In this document: positions 35,062 through 44,119 of the stretch, in pieces
How the letters are laid out: every line of letters starts with the position of its first letter
Position numbering within the stretch: the first letter of the stretch is position 1
NCBI RefSeq assembly: GCF_014200015.1
Contig: NZ_JACHOT010000001.1
Location: forward strand, 1,240,001 to 1,304,000
Direction: 5' to 3'
Length of the DNA: 64,000 nt
DNA from: Aminobacter niigataensis
GTDB taxonomy: Bacteria; Pseudomonadota; Alphaproteobacteria; Rhizobiales; Rhizobiaceae
The notes under the pieces: generated by a model
Database searches by the model: none
What the model was told of the DNA's origin: nothing
Seen by the model: the letters and a program-made list of their open reading frames with translations, nothing else
Translations under genes and position numbers: made by a program

Positions 35062-36303
35062 GTGCGCTTTAAAGAAGCTTTTGAGAACCATTACGACAGC
35101 CAGATTCAGCTATCACCGTTTCAGGCACAGTTAATTGGGTCAGCGATAAAGTCGCGGTCGCCTGGTTGCCGTCTTCTGGTTTTCGGCGTGGGCTACGACA
35201 CCCCGTTGTGGCTGTCCCTCAACGATGACGGTGAGACTCATTTTCTCGAAAGTTCATCCGAGTGGATAGACGTAGCTAGGGCGAAGACGCCCGAGATATC
35301 CGTCAGCCTTCTGCCGACATTTGACTTGACGGTTGAGAAAACTGCTAGCCTCTCGGGGTCTGACCTTTCAAAGTTCCCCCCGCCGAGAGAACTTACGCAG
35401 CAACAATGGGATGTGATTGTTGTCGACGGCCCGCCCGGTTTCTCCCCGGGCGACCCGGGGCGCGCCATCGCAATCTATTGGGCATCGGTCCTTGCTTCGC
35501 CAAGCTCGCACGTTTTCTGCGATGACTATGAGCGCCCACTAGAGGCGCGCTTTGCGAACGAACTACTTCGCGGACGTCCTGGCTCGTCATCCTATGTGTT
35601 TCCCGCCAGCGACAATATTCCGTACCGTAAGCTCTTTTGGTCGGCTGGCTCACCTCTGCCTACGGCGCCTTCTGCCAACAGACCCGTGGTGCTTTCAATC
35701 GCTACACCGGACTATGCCATTCGCTGGCGTTTTTGCATCGACAGTCATTATTCCTATTGTCGCCGACTTGGGTACGAATATCAGATGGTCGACCCAAGTC
35801 ATTATGCGCTCCATCCGAAATGGGCAAAGCTCGAAGCCGCCGTGTCATGTCTGGAGGGCGGGCATGACGTGCTCCTTATTGATGCCGATGCGGAGATTGA
35901 CAAACGCTGCCCGCGGTTCGCCGATTTGTTTGAGCAATCTCCAAGCGTCGATATTCTTTCAGTGAAAGGTATTTCGGGCCGCCCGAATTCCGGAGTGCTC
36001 GCACTGCGCGGCGGTCAATCTAGCGTCGCTGCGACATTTCTGAGGGAATGCCTGGCCCGAAGAGAGGAGCCTGTTCCAACCGAAGACTTTGTGACCGAAG
36101 AGGGAGAAAACGGTCACGTCATATGGCTGTTGAAGCAGGCTCGATTTGCAGAACGCTCCGGAGATTTGCCCCGATTTTGGAATTGCTCGGACCCGGAATC
36201 AGCTGAGCAGGCGTATGTCCGCCACTATACAAATCATCTTAGAGATCATCTCGAACATATTCAGTTGCTCGGCGTCTCTAACGCGGCCAATCGAGATTCG
36301 TGA
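35062..36303 (+). CDS. DUF579-type methyltransferase fused to a GT-A-like glycosyltransferase (phage cargo)
   Basis: The 413-residue protein starts at GTG 35062. Residues about 36-170 follow the DUF579 family (plant glucuronoxylan 4-O-methyltransferase type): RLLVFGVGYDTPLW, WDVIVVDGPPGF, PGRAIAIYW and HVFCDDYERPLEARF. From about 208 a second domain begins (VVLSIATPDYAIRW), with a DxD-type site (DADAEID, 274-280) and NSGVLALRGG, as in GT-A glycosyltransferases. It is on the plus strand, lower in GC than its neighbours, and its 3' end overlaps the tail fibre gene by 43 bases. It probably modifies a surface sugar; the target is unknown. Confidence 0.7.
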   Translation: MRFKEAFENHYDSQIQLSPFQAQLIGSAIKSRSPGCRLLVFGVGYDTPLWLSLNDDGETHFLESSSEWIDVARAKTPEISVSLLPTFDLTVEKTASLSGSDLSKFPPPRELTQQQWDVIVVDGPPGFSPGDPGRAIAIYWASVLASPSSHVFCDDYERPLEARFANELLRGRPGSSSYVFPASDNIPYRKLFWSAGSPLPTAPSANRPVVLSIATPDYAIRWRFCIDSHYSYCRRLGYEYQMVDPSHYALHPKWAKLEAAVSCLEGGHDVLLIDADAEIDKRCPRFADLFEQSPSVDILSVKGISGRPNSGVLALRGGQSSVAATFLRECLARREEPVPTEDFVTEEGENGHVIWLLKQARFAERSGDLPRFWNCSDPESAEQAYVRHYTNHLRDHLEHIQLLGVSNAANRDS

Positions 36304-38231
36304 TCTTTCAGCTTAAGCCACATGGCATTGCAGACGACGGCAACCATCTCCATGGCGAGCCACTTCCGGGACGCCAGCTCGCCGATCGAGAGGCCATTGT
36401 GTTCCCAATCAGCCTGCGTCGGCATGCCGGGCAACGCTTCTTCGGCTCGCATTTTCGCGAAATACTGCTCCGGGTCGCGCGGATCAAAACCCGCATCGCA
36501 CATGGCCTTGAAGATGCGCGCAGTGCCGTGGATACGGGGTACGATAGTTGCAGGCGTCACGACTTCTTCGAATAGCGGGTGCTCCACCACGCTGATGCCA
36601 TTGCCATTCTCATCCCAAACCGGGATCAGATCGGCGGCCTGGACCGTAACGGTCTCGTATGTCTCGATAAAGCGTCGAACGAGACCACCATCTTCTGCCA
36701 CTTCGTCGAGAGCGCGAACAACTGGCACCAGCCGATCCACCATCACAGGGACATCTTCGCGACTTTCGGGCACTTGAATGTCCGGGACCATGGCGTCCCA
36801 CTTCGCGATATCGATCTCGCCATTCTCGATAAACTCCTTCGACATCGCCATGCAGGTGAGCAAGCTGTTGTCGTCGTATACGGCGCCGAAATTTATGGTG
36901 TTGTCGCCCTTGTCTCCGCCTGTCGCTGAAGGGTGAAACAGGCCCAACAGTATCCGGAGCCGCTCAACCCTGGAATTACCTACGGTGGTAGCAGTCTCAA
37001 ACCGAAGCGACGTTCCAGCGCCCGCACCGGCGCTCCAATCGTGCGAAGAAAATGCAGCAACGGCGGCCCCATAATTATAGGCGCTGCTCTTCTGGCCCCC
37101 AAAAAAGAAGATGCCAAGGCGCTGATCAGCAGCGTTGATGTTGCCCGCCGCAACCAGCCCTACCCCACCACCTGAGCTAGAACCCAACGCCGTTGTGCCA
37201 ACGAACCGGCCATTCGACGCGGCGACGCTGGACGTGCACTCAAACTTGGCGTCCACCGGTGCGGCACCAATACCAATCTTGCCGTCGAAATACAGACCAT
37301 CAGTGTTCAACAGCGGCACTACGTCACCGCTGGTTCCGACATTCTTCGCGGCAGCAGTTCCAAGGGACGATGAGTTGGCCTTCTCTCCGTCGAGCTCCTG
37401 AATAGCAGTCTGGACGTTCGTGGCCGAAACGTTGCCGGCGGGTGTAAATACGATCGAAGCAGCCGTCCCGCCACCAGATGAAGAAATGACGGGGTGGGCC
37501 GGGTCGCTGCTGTCGACCGTTACATTGGAGCCGGCGACTACCGACTGCACCACACCCGGCGCGCCTGGCGCGCCATCTGCCCCCTTGGCCGCGGTCACTT
37601 CCCAAACCGTAGCCCAATTGGCGCCGACGCCCGGCTCTGTTGATGCAGCAGAGGTGTGCGGCACAAAGCAGCGGTAAGACGTACCGTCGTGCACCAATCC
37701 GTCGTTATATTCGTAGGCAGTCGCGGCAGCCCAGCCAGCGTCAACCCAGTGCAGCGTCCCCCCCGGACCTGCGGGGCCAGTAAGACTAAAAGGCCCATCC
37801 CAGCCGCTGCCTGTGCGCTTGTAGATGTCTAGCCCATAGCCGATCTCCACGCGCAGCCACAGGAAGCCTGCAGCAGGCACAGGCGACAGTGCATCGCGCT
37901 CTGCCAACGTGCCAGCGCCATCGGGGTGGATGCCGGCCAGCGACAGTTTGGTCAGGATCTGCGCCAGCCGGTCGTTGATCCATGCAGCGCGCACCGCTTC
38001 CGAAGTCTCGCGGGCAATGGCGTAGGCGCCGGCTGCCGAAGCGTCGGGCCACGGATAGGCGAGCGTGAGCGACGTGTCGCTCTCGACGCTGGCGATCGGC
38101 ACCGACATGCCAGCGAACGAGAACATGCCGCCGGTAACCAGCGCCACACTCCAAGCCGTGCCCGTGCCGGTCACAATCGCCGAGCCGTTCGACACGGAGA
38201 CCGTGCCGGCCGAATAAACCGAAGATGTCAT
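36261..38231 (-). CDS. Tail fibre/collar protein
   Basis: The 656-residue protein is the last tail gene. The N-terminal part (about 1-110) is Ser/Thr/Gly-rich with repeated beta strands, as in fibre bases; a collagen-like bit (TGPAGPGG, KGADGAPGAPG) follows, then a predicted fibre shaft (STSVAASNGRF type). The C-terminus (about 470-656) is helical and acidic with a predicted coiled region (KLKDHESRLAALE), often used for trimerisation. It is the likely adhesin. Its last 43 bases overlap the opposite-strand fusion gene. Confidence 0.75.
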   Translation of the reverse strand: MTSSVYSAGTVSVSNGSAIVTGTGTAWSVALVTGGMFSFAGMSVPIASVESDTSLTLAYPWPDASAAGAYAIARETSEAVRAAWINDRLAQILTKLSLAGIHPDGAGTLAERDALSPVPAAGFLWLRVEIGYGLDIYKRTGSGWDGPFSLTGPAGPGGTLHWVDAGWAAATAYEYNDGLVHDGTSYRCFVPHTSAASTEPGVGANWATVWEVTAAKGADGAPGAPGVVQSVVAGSNVTVDSSDPAHPVISSSGGGTAASIVFTPAGNVSATNVQTAIQELDGEKANSSSLGTAAAKNVGTSGDVVPLLNTDGLYFDGKIGIGAAPVDAKFECTSSVAASNGRFVGTTALGSSSGGGVGLVAAGNINAADQRLGIFFFGGQKSSAYNYGAAVAAFSSHDWSAGAGAGTSLRFETATTVGNSRVERLRILLGLFHPSATGGDKGDNTINFGAVYDDNSLLTCMAMSKEFIENGEIDIAKWDAMVPDIQVPESREDVPVMVDRLVPVVRALDEVAEDGGLVRRFIETYETVTVQAADLIPVWDENGNGISVVEHPLFEEVVTPATIVPRIHGTARIFKAMCDAGFDPRDPEQYFAKMRAEEALPGMPTQADWEHNGLSIGELASRKWLAMEMVAVVCNAMWLKLKDHESRLAALETPSN

Positions 38232-38240
38232 GATTTGCCC

Positions 38241-39905
38241 TTAGAGGCTGAGGGGGATGGCGAGGACGTAGTAGCGGATACCAACCAGCGATGGGCCGTT
38301 TTGCGGGCTCGCCGTGTACGGATCTCCGAGGGTTGCATCCTCCAATTCGATGCGCCACGGCTGTCCACTGGACTGATAGACGTGCAGAGCGTCGTCGAAG
38401 ATCTTGCAGTTGATCGAGCAGCCGGCGGGCTTGTTGTTGTAGAGAAACGCGTTGTTGACGCTGCCGAAAATCCGGTGCGTTCTGTTGAACACCGACCGGT
38501 TGGAACCGTCTGACCACCGCGCAATCATCTTCGGAAAAGGTAGGAAATCGCCGTTGGGGTTATCGACAGCGATTACTGCCTTCTTCGCCCCCAAGAAGGC
38601 GTCGTCCGTCGTGCCGAAATCTGCAGCTGCAAGCCAGCCTTCCGCGACAATAGGGATCGCAGGCAACCGGCTGTCGAGGATGATCTCGTTCAGCCCCGGC
38701 GCGCTGTCCGACGAGCCTGGCGTCTTCAGCTGGATGTAATCGACCGATCCGTCATTGCTCTTGTGAAAGACCTTCGATCCGCCTGTCGTCGGCGCGGAAT
38801 TGTCGTCGGCGTAGACGACATAGCGCATGTTGAAGTTCTGATCGCCGATGTTGTTGACGGTGATCCTGTTCTCCCCAATGACAGGGACGTAGTTGAGCTG
38901 AATCCTGTTTGTCCTGGACGTGCCAGACGGCAGAAATGGCGGGTGGTAGAACTGCGCCTCCGACGTGCGCTTGACTATGAAGTCGACATAGGTGCCGAAT
39001 GTTACCGGCATCTTGGTCGGAATGTCCGCCGAGGCGCCCGAGTTGATGGTGATCTGGCCGGCGCCGATGACCTTGGCCGGTACACGCTCGCTGCTGAAGA
39101 TGAAGGCGTCGTGATCACCCTCGGCAACGTCATGCCCGGGATAGGCCATCTTCACCGCATCCGGCGCGATGCGCAAAACCTTCTGACCCTCCACGGGTGT
39201 TCCCGCATAGGAGGGCAACGGCACGTTATCGATGGGCAACTCGAAGACAGAGTGCAACTGGCGAAACCGGTCGCCGCCGCCGCCGAGAGCATGTGGTGAA
39301 AGGGTAGTGGCAAAGTTGTTGAATTCGTTGATGCTGTAGCCGAACAGGCTGTAGTTCCGCCTGTTCAGTGTGATCACGGACGACATGCTGACTCTCGCGT
39401 CGTCTCGGAACCACGTCACACCCGTTAGCCTGCCGCCGACATATCCCGACTCGTAGGCGCCGCTGCTTCTGACGTTCACCGGCGAGTACGAATTGCTGAC
39501 GCCGTCGAATCGGTTTTCAGCAATAGTGAACCTCCGCGTCTCGATGAGGGGTGTGTATGCAAAACCGAGATTTTCAGGGAAGATTATCTGCGCCTGCATT
39601 CCGTCGGTGATGCTGCCATTGTTGCGCAAGGCGTAGACCACAAGGAGCGCGTTGACCGATGTGCTCCCCGAAGGCTCGTAATATGTGGCGGTCGCGCCGT
39701 CGGCGGCCGGCTTCGGCCACTTCGTCAGATCAAAGCTGATCTCCATCACGTCGAAGACGTAGCCGAGCTTGTGCGCCCATTCGCTGTCGAAGATGTATTT
39801 ATGCCAGTCGGTCGACGGCGTCGTCAGCGGATCGTCGCCGTCGTTTTTCATCACCTTCAGCACCGGGCCGACGCCGGGCTTCAGCCCCATGAACCAGCGC
39901 GTCAT
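38241..39905 (-). CDS. Tail-associated structural protein, 554 aa
   Basis: The protein is beta-rich and soluble with no signal. It starts just inside the end of the J-like gene (39902-39905 overlap), in the position of tip-attached proteins. Segments such as RLTGVTWFRDDARVSMSSV and ENRITVNNIGDQNFNMRYV suggest beta domains. I do not recognise a family. It is probably a structural component or adhesin of the tail tip. Confidence 0.65.
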   Translation of the reverse strand: MTRWFMGLKPGVGPVLKVMKNDGDDPLTTPSTDWHKYIFDSEWAHKLGYVFDVMEISFDLTKWPKPAADGATATYYEPSGSTSVNALLVVYALRNNGSITDGMQAQIIFPENLGFAYTPLIETRRFTIAENRFDGVSNSYSPVNVRSSGAYESGYVGGRLTGVTWFRDDARVSMSSVITLNRRNYSLFGYSINEFNNFATTLSPHALGGGGDRFRQLHSVFELPIDNVPLPSYAGTPVEGQKVLRIAPDAVKMAYPGHDVAEGDHDAFIFSSERVPAKVIGAGQITINSGASADIPTKMPVTFGTYVDFIVKRTSEAQFYHPPFLPSGTSRTNRIQLNYVPVIGENRITVNNIGDQNFNMRYVVYADDNSAPTTGGSKVFHKSNDGSVDYIQLKTPGSSDSAPGLNEIILDSRLPAIPIVAEGWLAAADFGTTDDAFLGAKKAVIAVDNPNGDFLPFPKMIARWSDGSNRSVFNRTHRIFGSVNNAFLYNNKPAGCSINCKIFDDALHVYQSSGQPWRIELEDATLGDPYTASPQNGPSLVGIRYYVLAIPLSL

Positions 39906-42376
39906 GCGAAAGTTTCGATGCTGGCGTTGGTGCCGGCACCCTTGATCTGGAGCTTGTTGTTGGCCGAACGCAGTTCCTCGACAATCGCCAAACCGATGCG
40001 CGCTACCTGCAGCTTCAACTCCCCACCCTCGAACACCAGCGGCTGCCCTTCGGTCGTTCCGTCCGTGACGACAAACTGGTCGGCTTTGACCACGAACCGT
40101 GAGAACGGCTGCATCGGATCACCTCCGACAAAACCGGCTTCCCACATGGTCGCCGCCGACACCCAGTCGTCACCGACCGTTGCGCGTACCTGCATGACGA
40201 TCTGTGCGACGACATCACCGCTGCCCGCTTGTGCCGTCATGCGCCAGAGACCGCCGGCGGATAGGTCGCCGACAGAAGCTTCGACTGCAGTCACGGCACC
40301 CGCCAAAGCCAGAAGCTCACCGTCGATCTCTTCGACCGAGGCCGACAGGCTGGACATCGCCGTTGCCGTCGCATTGCGGAACCGGACGGCAACCGAATTC
40401 TCCTCGGCCACCACGCCAGCCGCGTCGGATGCGGCAAGCGCGATCTGCTCAAGGCGAGCCCGGATATCGTCGGCATCCTGCGCCATTTGCAAAAGGCGCT
40501 GATAGATGTCGGCCTTGACCTGGCCAAGCCCGACCGAAACCGACGGCAAGGCCGCTTCGGGCGTCGACACGGTCGCCCATGCCGTCCAGAACGTGGTGCG
40601 CACCGGCGAGGTCACCAGACGGTGGCGATACTCATAGTCAGCATTGGCCAGCACGCCGTCGCCTGTCACCAGAACCTGCACAGGCACGTCCGCCCGCTTC
40701 ACGATGCTTTCCGCGGCACCATCAGGCCGATACTCGATCTCGACGGCCACAACCGTGATGTCGTCGAAGGCATCCCACGTGAAGCGGATCCCCGGAATAC
40801 GCTCGGGTGAACCGGCATTGAGCACCTGCACGCCCGAGGCGAGGAAGTTGCTGGCAGCAGTGGCATAGCTGCCCTCGCCCGGTGCAGTCGGTAGCACTGG
40901 CGTGGTGGTGTATTCGGTCGGATCGAAGATGCCGGCGCCGACTTCCTGCAGTTCCAGATAGATGTTGCGGGCGCCCTGCTGGCCGAGCGCGCCAAGCCGC
41001 TTTTGCCCGATCTGGAACCTGCGGTCGCCATGCTTCGCCGAATTCCAGCGAACCCAGCGGCCGGGAGGCGTGCGATCGAGGAACCTCGGGTGCAGGCAGA
41101 TGGCCGCATTGGCTTGGAACCGGCTCGCCTTGATGGCGATGTCGGCCAGGCGGTCGGCCACCTTCGCGTCATTGACCGCGCCATAGGGGATCGACGCAGC
41201 CAGCCGCTCACGATCCTCGGCAAGGGCGGCCTCGTCGATGCGCGTGGCGAAGGGCACGGTCTCGTAGAAGCTTTCGGGGTCGCGCCAGGTGCCCGCAACG
41301 GTGTTCACCAGCTCCGACCGCGTGCGGTATTTCGAGAACCGGAAGGGCTCGTCGATCATGATGTCGTCGTCGGTGAAGGTCGCCACCACCGCCTGTTCGG
41401 CACCAACGAGCGGATACTCGCCCGAGGCGTCTTCCACCCATGTCGCGGCGCACGCCTCGAGCAGCGGCTGCATGTTGGCGTCGTGGCTGACGCCATTGCC
41501 GGCTGCCGCGATGATACCGGCCTTGTAGCGGCGACCGCTGCCGATGAACTCGTCGCAGATGTTGGCCGCGACCGTCCACGGGCCAAGCGGCAGGCGTGAA
41601 GCCGGCACGCCCTTGCCGACCATCAGTTCGGTGCCGTTGTAGAAGCCCCGCTCCAGCGCATACATCATCAGCACCGGGTTTTCGGAGAACTCCCAGGTCG
41701 ACTGATCACTCCACCGGTGCGAGCCGTCCCCGCCGACGCTGGTATCTTTGCGCCAGTCATAGAGCGGGGCGCCCTGGATCTCGTAGAAGCCCTGCCAGGG
41801 CTGCTGCATCTTCTCGCGGTCGAGCGTCTGGGTGGCCACAGCATAGGCGACGCCGGCGCCGCGATGTGCAGCGGTCCAGCGCGTCGGCGGGTTGGCGTTG
41901 GCGATCAGCCCGGCATCCGCGGCCTGGTCCATGGTGCCGATTTGCACCTTCTGCCAGATCGTCCCGTTGATGCCCTGCACGCGCAGCCCACGCAGAGCAT
42001 CAGGTGCGCCGCCGAGAAGCCGCCATTCCCCCTCCGCCCGAACCCGTGTCACGCCTGTGATGCGAAAATGCGAAAGGACATAGACGTCCTGGATGCGGCG
42101 GTTTCCTTCGCCATAGGCGTTGCGATAAATGTGGTGCCCGGCAGTGCCGACCTTGCCGAGCGCGACGGAGCGCGGCATGTCCTCGCCATAGCTGGTCTGC
42201 AGCTGGACGGCCTGCGCCTGCTGCTTTGGCTGGAAGATGGCACCGAGTGCGTACTTCAGTGCAATGCCAAGCCCGAGGCGTGCAACGCCGGCAAGAATCG
42301 TCGAGCCGCCCAACCAGCTGAACGCGCCGGTGACAGCGCCGCCGATCGCGGTGAAGATCGGTGCGAGAAAGCCCAT
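39902..42376 (-). CDS. Tail-tip host-specificity protein (lambda J-like)
   Basis: The 824-residue protein starts with a hydrophobic Gly/Ala-rich stretch (FTAIGGAVTGAFSWLGGSTIL), then the J-like opening (SYGEDMPRSVALGKVGTAGHHIYRNAYGEGNRR) and later fibronectin-like beta parts (VQVLVTGDGVLANADYEYRHR). Such proteins form the tip that meets the host. The gene stops with a 4-base overlap with the next structural gene and begins after the DUF6950 gene. The C-terminal part contains an Ala-rich helical stretch (about residues 640-700). Confidence 0.8.
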   Translation of the reverse strand: MGFLAPIFTAIGGAVTGAFSWLGGSTILAGVARLGLGIALKYALGAIFQPKQQAQAVQLQTSYGEDMPRSVALGKVGTAGHHIYRNAYGEGNRRIQDVYVLSHFRITGVTRVRAEGEWRLLGGAPDALRGLRVQGINGTIWQKVQIGTMDQAADAGLIANANPPTRWTAAHRGAGVAYAVATQTLDREKMQQPWQGFYEIQGAPLYDWRKDTSVGGDGSHRWSDQSTWEFSENPVLMMYALERGFYNGTELMVGKGVPASRLPLGPWTVAANICDEFIGSGRRYKAGIIAAAGNGVSHDANMQPLLEACAATWVEDASGEYPLVGAEQAVVATFTDDDIMIDEPFRFSKYRTRSELVNTVAGTWRDPESFYETVPFATRIDEAALAEDRERLAASIPYGAVNDAKVADRLADIAIKASRFQANAAICLHPRFLDRTPPGRWVRWNSAKHGDRRFQIGQKRLGALGQQGARNIYLELQEVGAGIFDPTEYTTTPVLPTAPGEGSYATAASNFLASGVQVLNAGSPERIPGIRFTWDAFDDITVVAVEIEYRPDGAAESIVKRADVPVQVLVTGDGVLANADYEYRHRLVTSPVRTTFWTAWATVSTPEAALPSVSVGLGQVKADIYQRLLQMAQDADDIRARLEQIALAASDAAGVVAEENSVAVRFRNATATAMSSLSASVEEIDGELLALAGAVTAVEASVGDLSAGGLWRMTAQAGSGDVVAQIVMQVRATVGDDWVSAATMWEAGFVGGDPMQPFSRFVVKADQFVVTDGTTEGQPLVFEGGELKLQVARIGLAIVEELRSANNKLQIKGAGTNASIETFA

Positions 42377-42379
42377 GCG

Positions 42380-42796
42380 TCAGCCGACCTTGAATGCGGT
42401 TTTGATTTCGGTCTGGGGATAGAAGGCCAGCCCGGCTTCGACCTTCACAGCCAGCCCGCGCTCGGTGATGAAGCCAGCGGCCAGCACGCCTTCGCGCTCG
42501 ACAACGCCGACATCGCCACGCTGTGCCATCAGCCGGCCGACAGGCGGGAAGAGCTTGGCGAGCACCGCTTCGACATCAGCGCACTTGCGCCGGCGCATCA
42601 GCTTGGCCGCGCCCAGCTCGCTCGAATACGCCCCGCGGATCCTCGTGGCAGGATCGACGCCAGTGACGGCCTCGACAGCATCGGCCACCGTCAGCAGGCA
42701 GTCGGCGACGCCCCATTCGCCAGGCGTCTCGAGGTGATGCTCGACGACAAGCGCGAGCCGTCGCTCCCAGTCCGGGAGACGCTGCAGTTTCAGCAT
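42380..42796 (-). CDS. DUF6950 tail-assembly protein (lambda K-like position)
   Basis: The 138-residue protein follows DUF6950: EWGVADCLLTVADAVEAVTG, RIRGAYSSELGAAKLMRR and GDVGVVEREGVLAAGF. The Cys in WGVADC and the phage setting next to J recall NlpC/P60-like gpK, a peptidase used in tail-tip assembly, but no complete catalytic triad is certain. It overlaps the upstream 50-aa gene by 7 bases. Confidence 0.7.
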   Translation of the reverse strand: MLKLQRLPDWERRLALVVEHHLETPGEWGVADCLLTVADAVEAVTGVDPATRIRGAYSSELGAAKLMRRRKCADVEAVLAKLFPPVGRLMAQRGDVGVVEREGVLAAGFITERGLAVKVEAGLAFYPQTEIKTAFKVG

Positions 42797-42942
42797 GATG
42801 ATGCTAGCGCAAGTTGAGGCTGCGAAGTTGTCGGCAGCGATAGAAACTGCTCTGCGTCAATGATCAAAACGGGCTTCGCGTTGCGCTCAACATAGGCCAT
42901 TCCGCTACCGAGCAGCATTTCGTTGGCGGTTTTCATGTCCAT
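42790..42942 (-). CDS. 50-aa phage protein of unknown function
   Basis: A small ORF starts at ATG 42942 (MDMKTANEML). It is followed without gap by the DUF6950 gene, whose start lies in its last codons. The product has a beta-like centre (RNAKPVLIIDA) and polar tail. It fills a gap in the tail operon and may be a small tail accessory protein. Confidence 0.45.
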   Translation of the reverse strand: MDMKTANEMLLGSGMAYVERNAKPVLIIDAEQFLSLPTTSQPQLALASSC

Positions 42943-42950
42943 CGCGAACC

Positions 42951-43514
42951 TCAGAGCTTGATGTCGAAATATTCGGACTTCACGCGGCTGGCGAACTCGA
43001 AGAACTTGTCGCCAGGCAAAACCAGTTGCTGGTCTTCGTGGCTGGCAGAGCGGTAGCCGTCGCGGTGGTTGTCGATCGCGCCCGAAATCACATTACCGAC
43101 GAGCTTTAACTCGCCGCCCTCTGTGACGTGGTCGATCGTATCGCAATAGCCGTAGACCATCGGCTCGACATGCAGCATCACCCGCGTGTCGGGATCGAAA
43201 TAGGCGTCGTAGACCGTCAGCGGACGGCCCTTGTAATCTTCGCTCTCGATCAGCAGCAGCTTGTCCGGCTCCAGCCCGAAATCGCGCTTGGCCGTCAGTT
43301 CCACCGAAAACGTCGCCGCCGCAGTGCCAACGCCATAGACCGGCTCGGAAATCGATATCAGCGTCGACGGCCAATATGTCAGGCCACTCCACACAAGATC
43401 GGCGTTGCCGTTCCAGAAGCCATAGGTGCCAGTGCCGCATTCGATCTTCATCAGCGAGCGGATCACCGCCCGCCCCTCGTCCAGAACCTGTTGCAGGCGT
43501 GTCGGAAAGGTCAT
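42951..43514 (-). CDS. Tail protein, lambda L-like position (DUF2163-like)
   Basis: The 187-residue protein sits between the M-like gene and the DUF6950 gene, the place of gpL. Features are TGTYGFWNGNADLVWSGLTYWP, a central beta part (AAATFSVELTAKRDFG) and a late MVYGYCDTIDHVTEGGE. The pattern recalls DUF2163-type proteins of gene transfer agents and siphoviruses. The start overlaps the upstream stop by four bases. Confidence 0.65.
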   Translation of the reverse strand: MTFPTRLQQVLDEGRAVIRSLMKIECGTGTYGFWNGNADLVWSGLTYWPSTLISISEPVYGVGTAAATFSVELTAKRDFGLEPDKLLLIESEDYKGRPLTVYDAYFDPDTRVMLHVEPMVYGYCDTIDHVTEGGELKLVGNVISGAIDNHRDGYRSASHEDQQLVLPGDKFFEFASRVKSEYFDIKL

Positions 43515-44119
43515 TTCGGCACCTCGACCAGCGTGAAGGATGCAGCTGGTAGATAGTCGTCAGGCATTGAGCCAGAACCCGAGAGCATGCGGGTATTGAG
43601 TTCGAGGTCACGGAACTTCACTTCGGCGCCTGGCACGATGTATTCCGGAATGGCAGGCTCGACGGTCAGGCTGATCGCTCCAGCCGATGCCACCGCCCCA
43701 ACCATGACCCGATGGAGCGATCGATAGTCGCCGCTCTTCAGGCTGATCAGATCGCCGCGGCGCAGGTCCAAGCCGTTGGTGACGCTGCCGACGGCGATGA
43801 TGAAGCCATCGGTGACCGACACCAGAGAGCCTGTGTTGCTCAAGGCGGGGTTGGCTTCATCGCCCACATAAGCCTGTGGCACCTTGAGGTACTTCGGCGC
43901 AAAGAGGACAGTCTCCATGCCGGTGCCGGCTTCTTCGAGGAAAGCCCGAAAAGCAGGCGCGTGCTCAGCGACGAGCGGCCCGGTCTCAACTTCAATCCGC
44001 CAGAACGGGTCAGCGTACTCGACAAACGCCACTGCCCGCTGACCGGCCCGCGAGACCGAGGTCGACCGAGCTATCTGAGGCAAACCTTTCACATAGGGGA
44101 CGGCAGGAAAGCCGATCAT
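43511..44119 (-). CDS. Distal tail protein, lambda M-like
   Basis: The 202-residue protein follows the tape measure gene with a 4-base overlap, which is the normal place of gpM. It is beta-rich (QRAVAFVEYADPFWRIEVETG, LRRGDLISLKSGDYRSLH) without signal or membrane segment. It would cap the tail tube and join the tip. No independent family match is claimed. Confidence 0.65.
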   Translation of the reverse strand: MIGFPAVPYVKGLPQIARSTSVSRAGQRAVAFVEYADPFWRIEVETGPLVAEHAPAFRAFLEEAGTGMETVLFAPKYLKVPQAYVGDEANPALSNTGSLVSVTDGFIIAVGSVTNGLDLRRGDLISLKSGDYRSLHRVMVGAVASAGAISLTVEPAIPEYIVPGAEVKFRDLELNTRMLSGSGSMPDDYLPAASFTLVEVPK

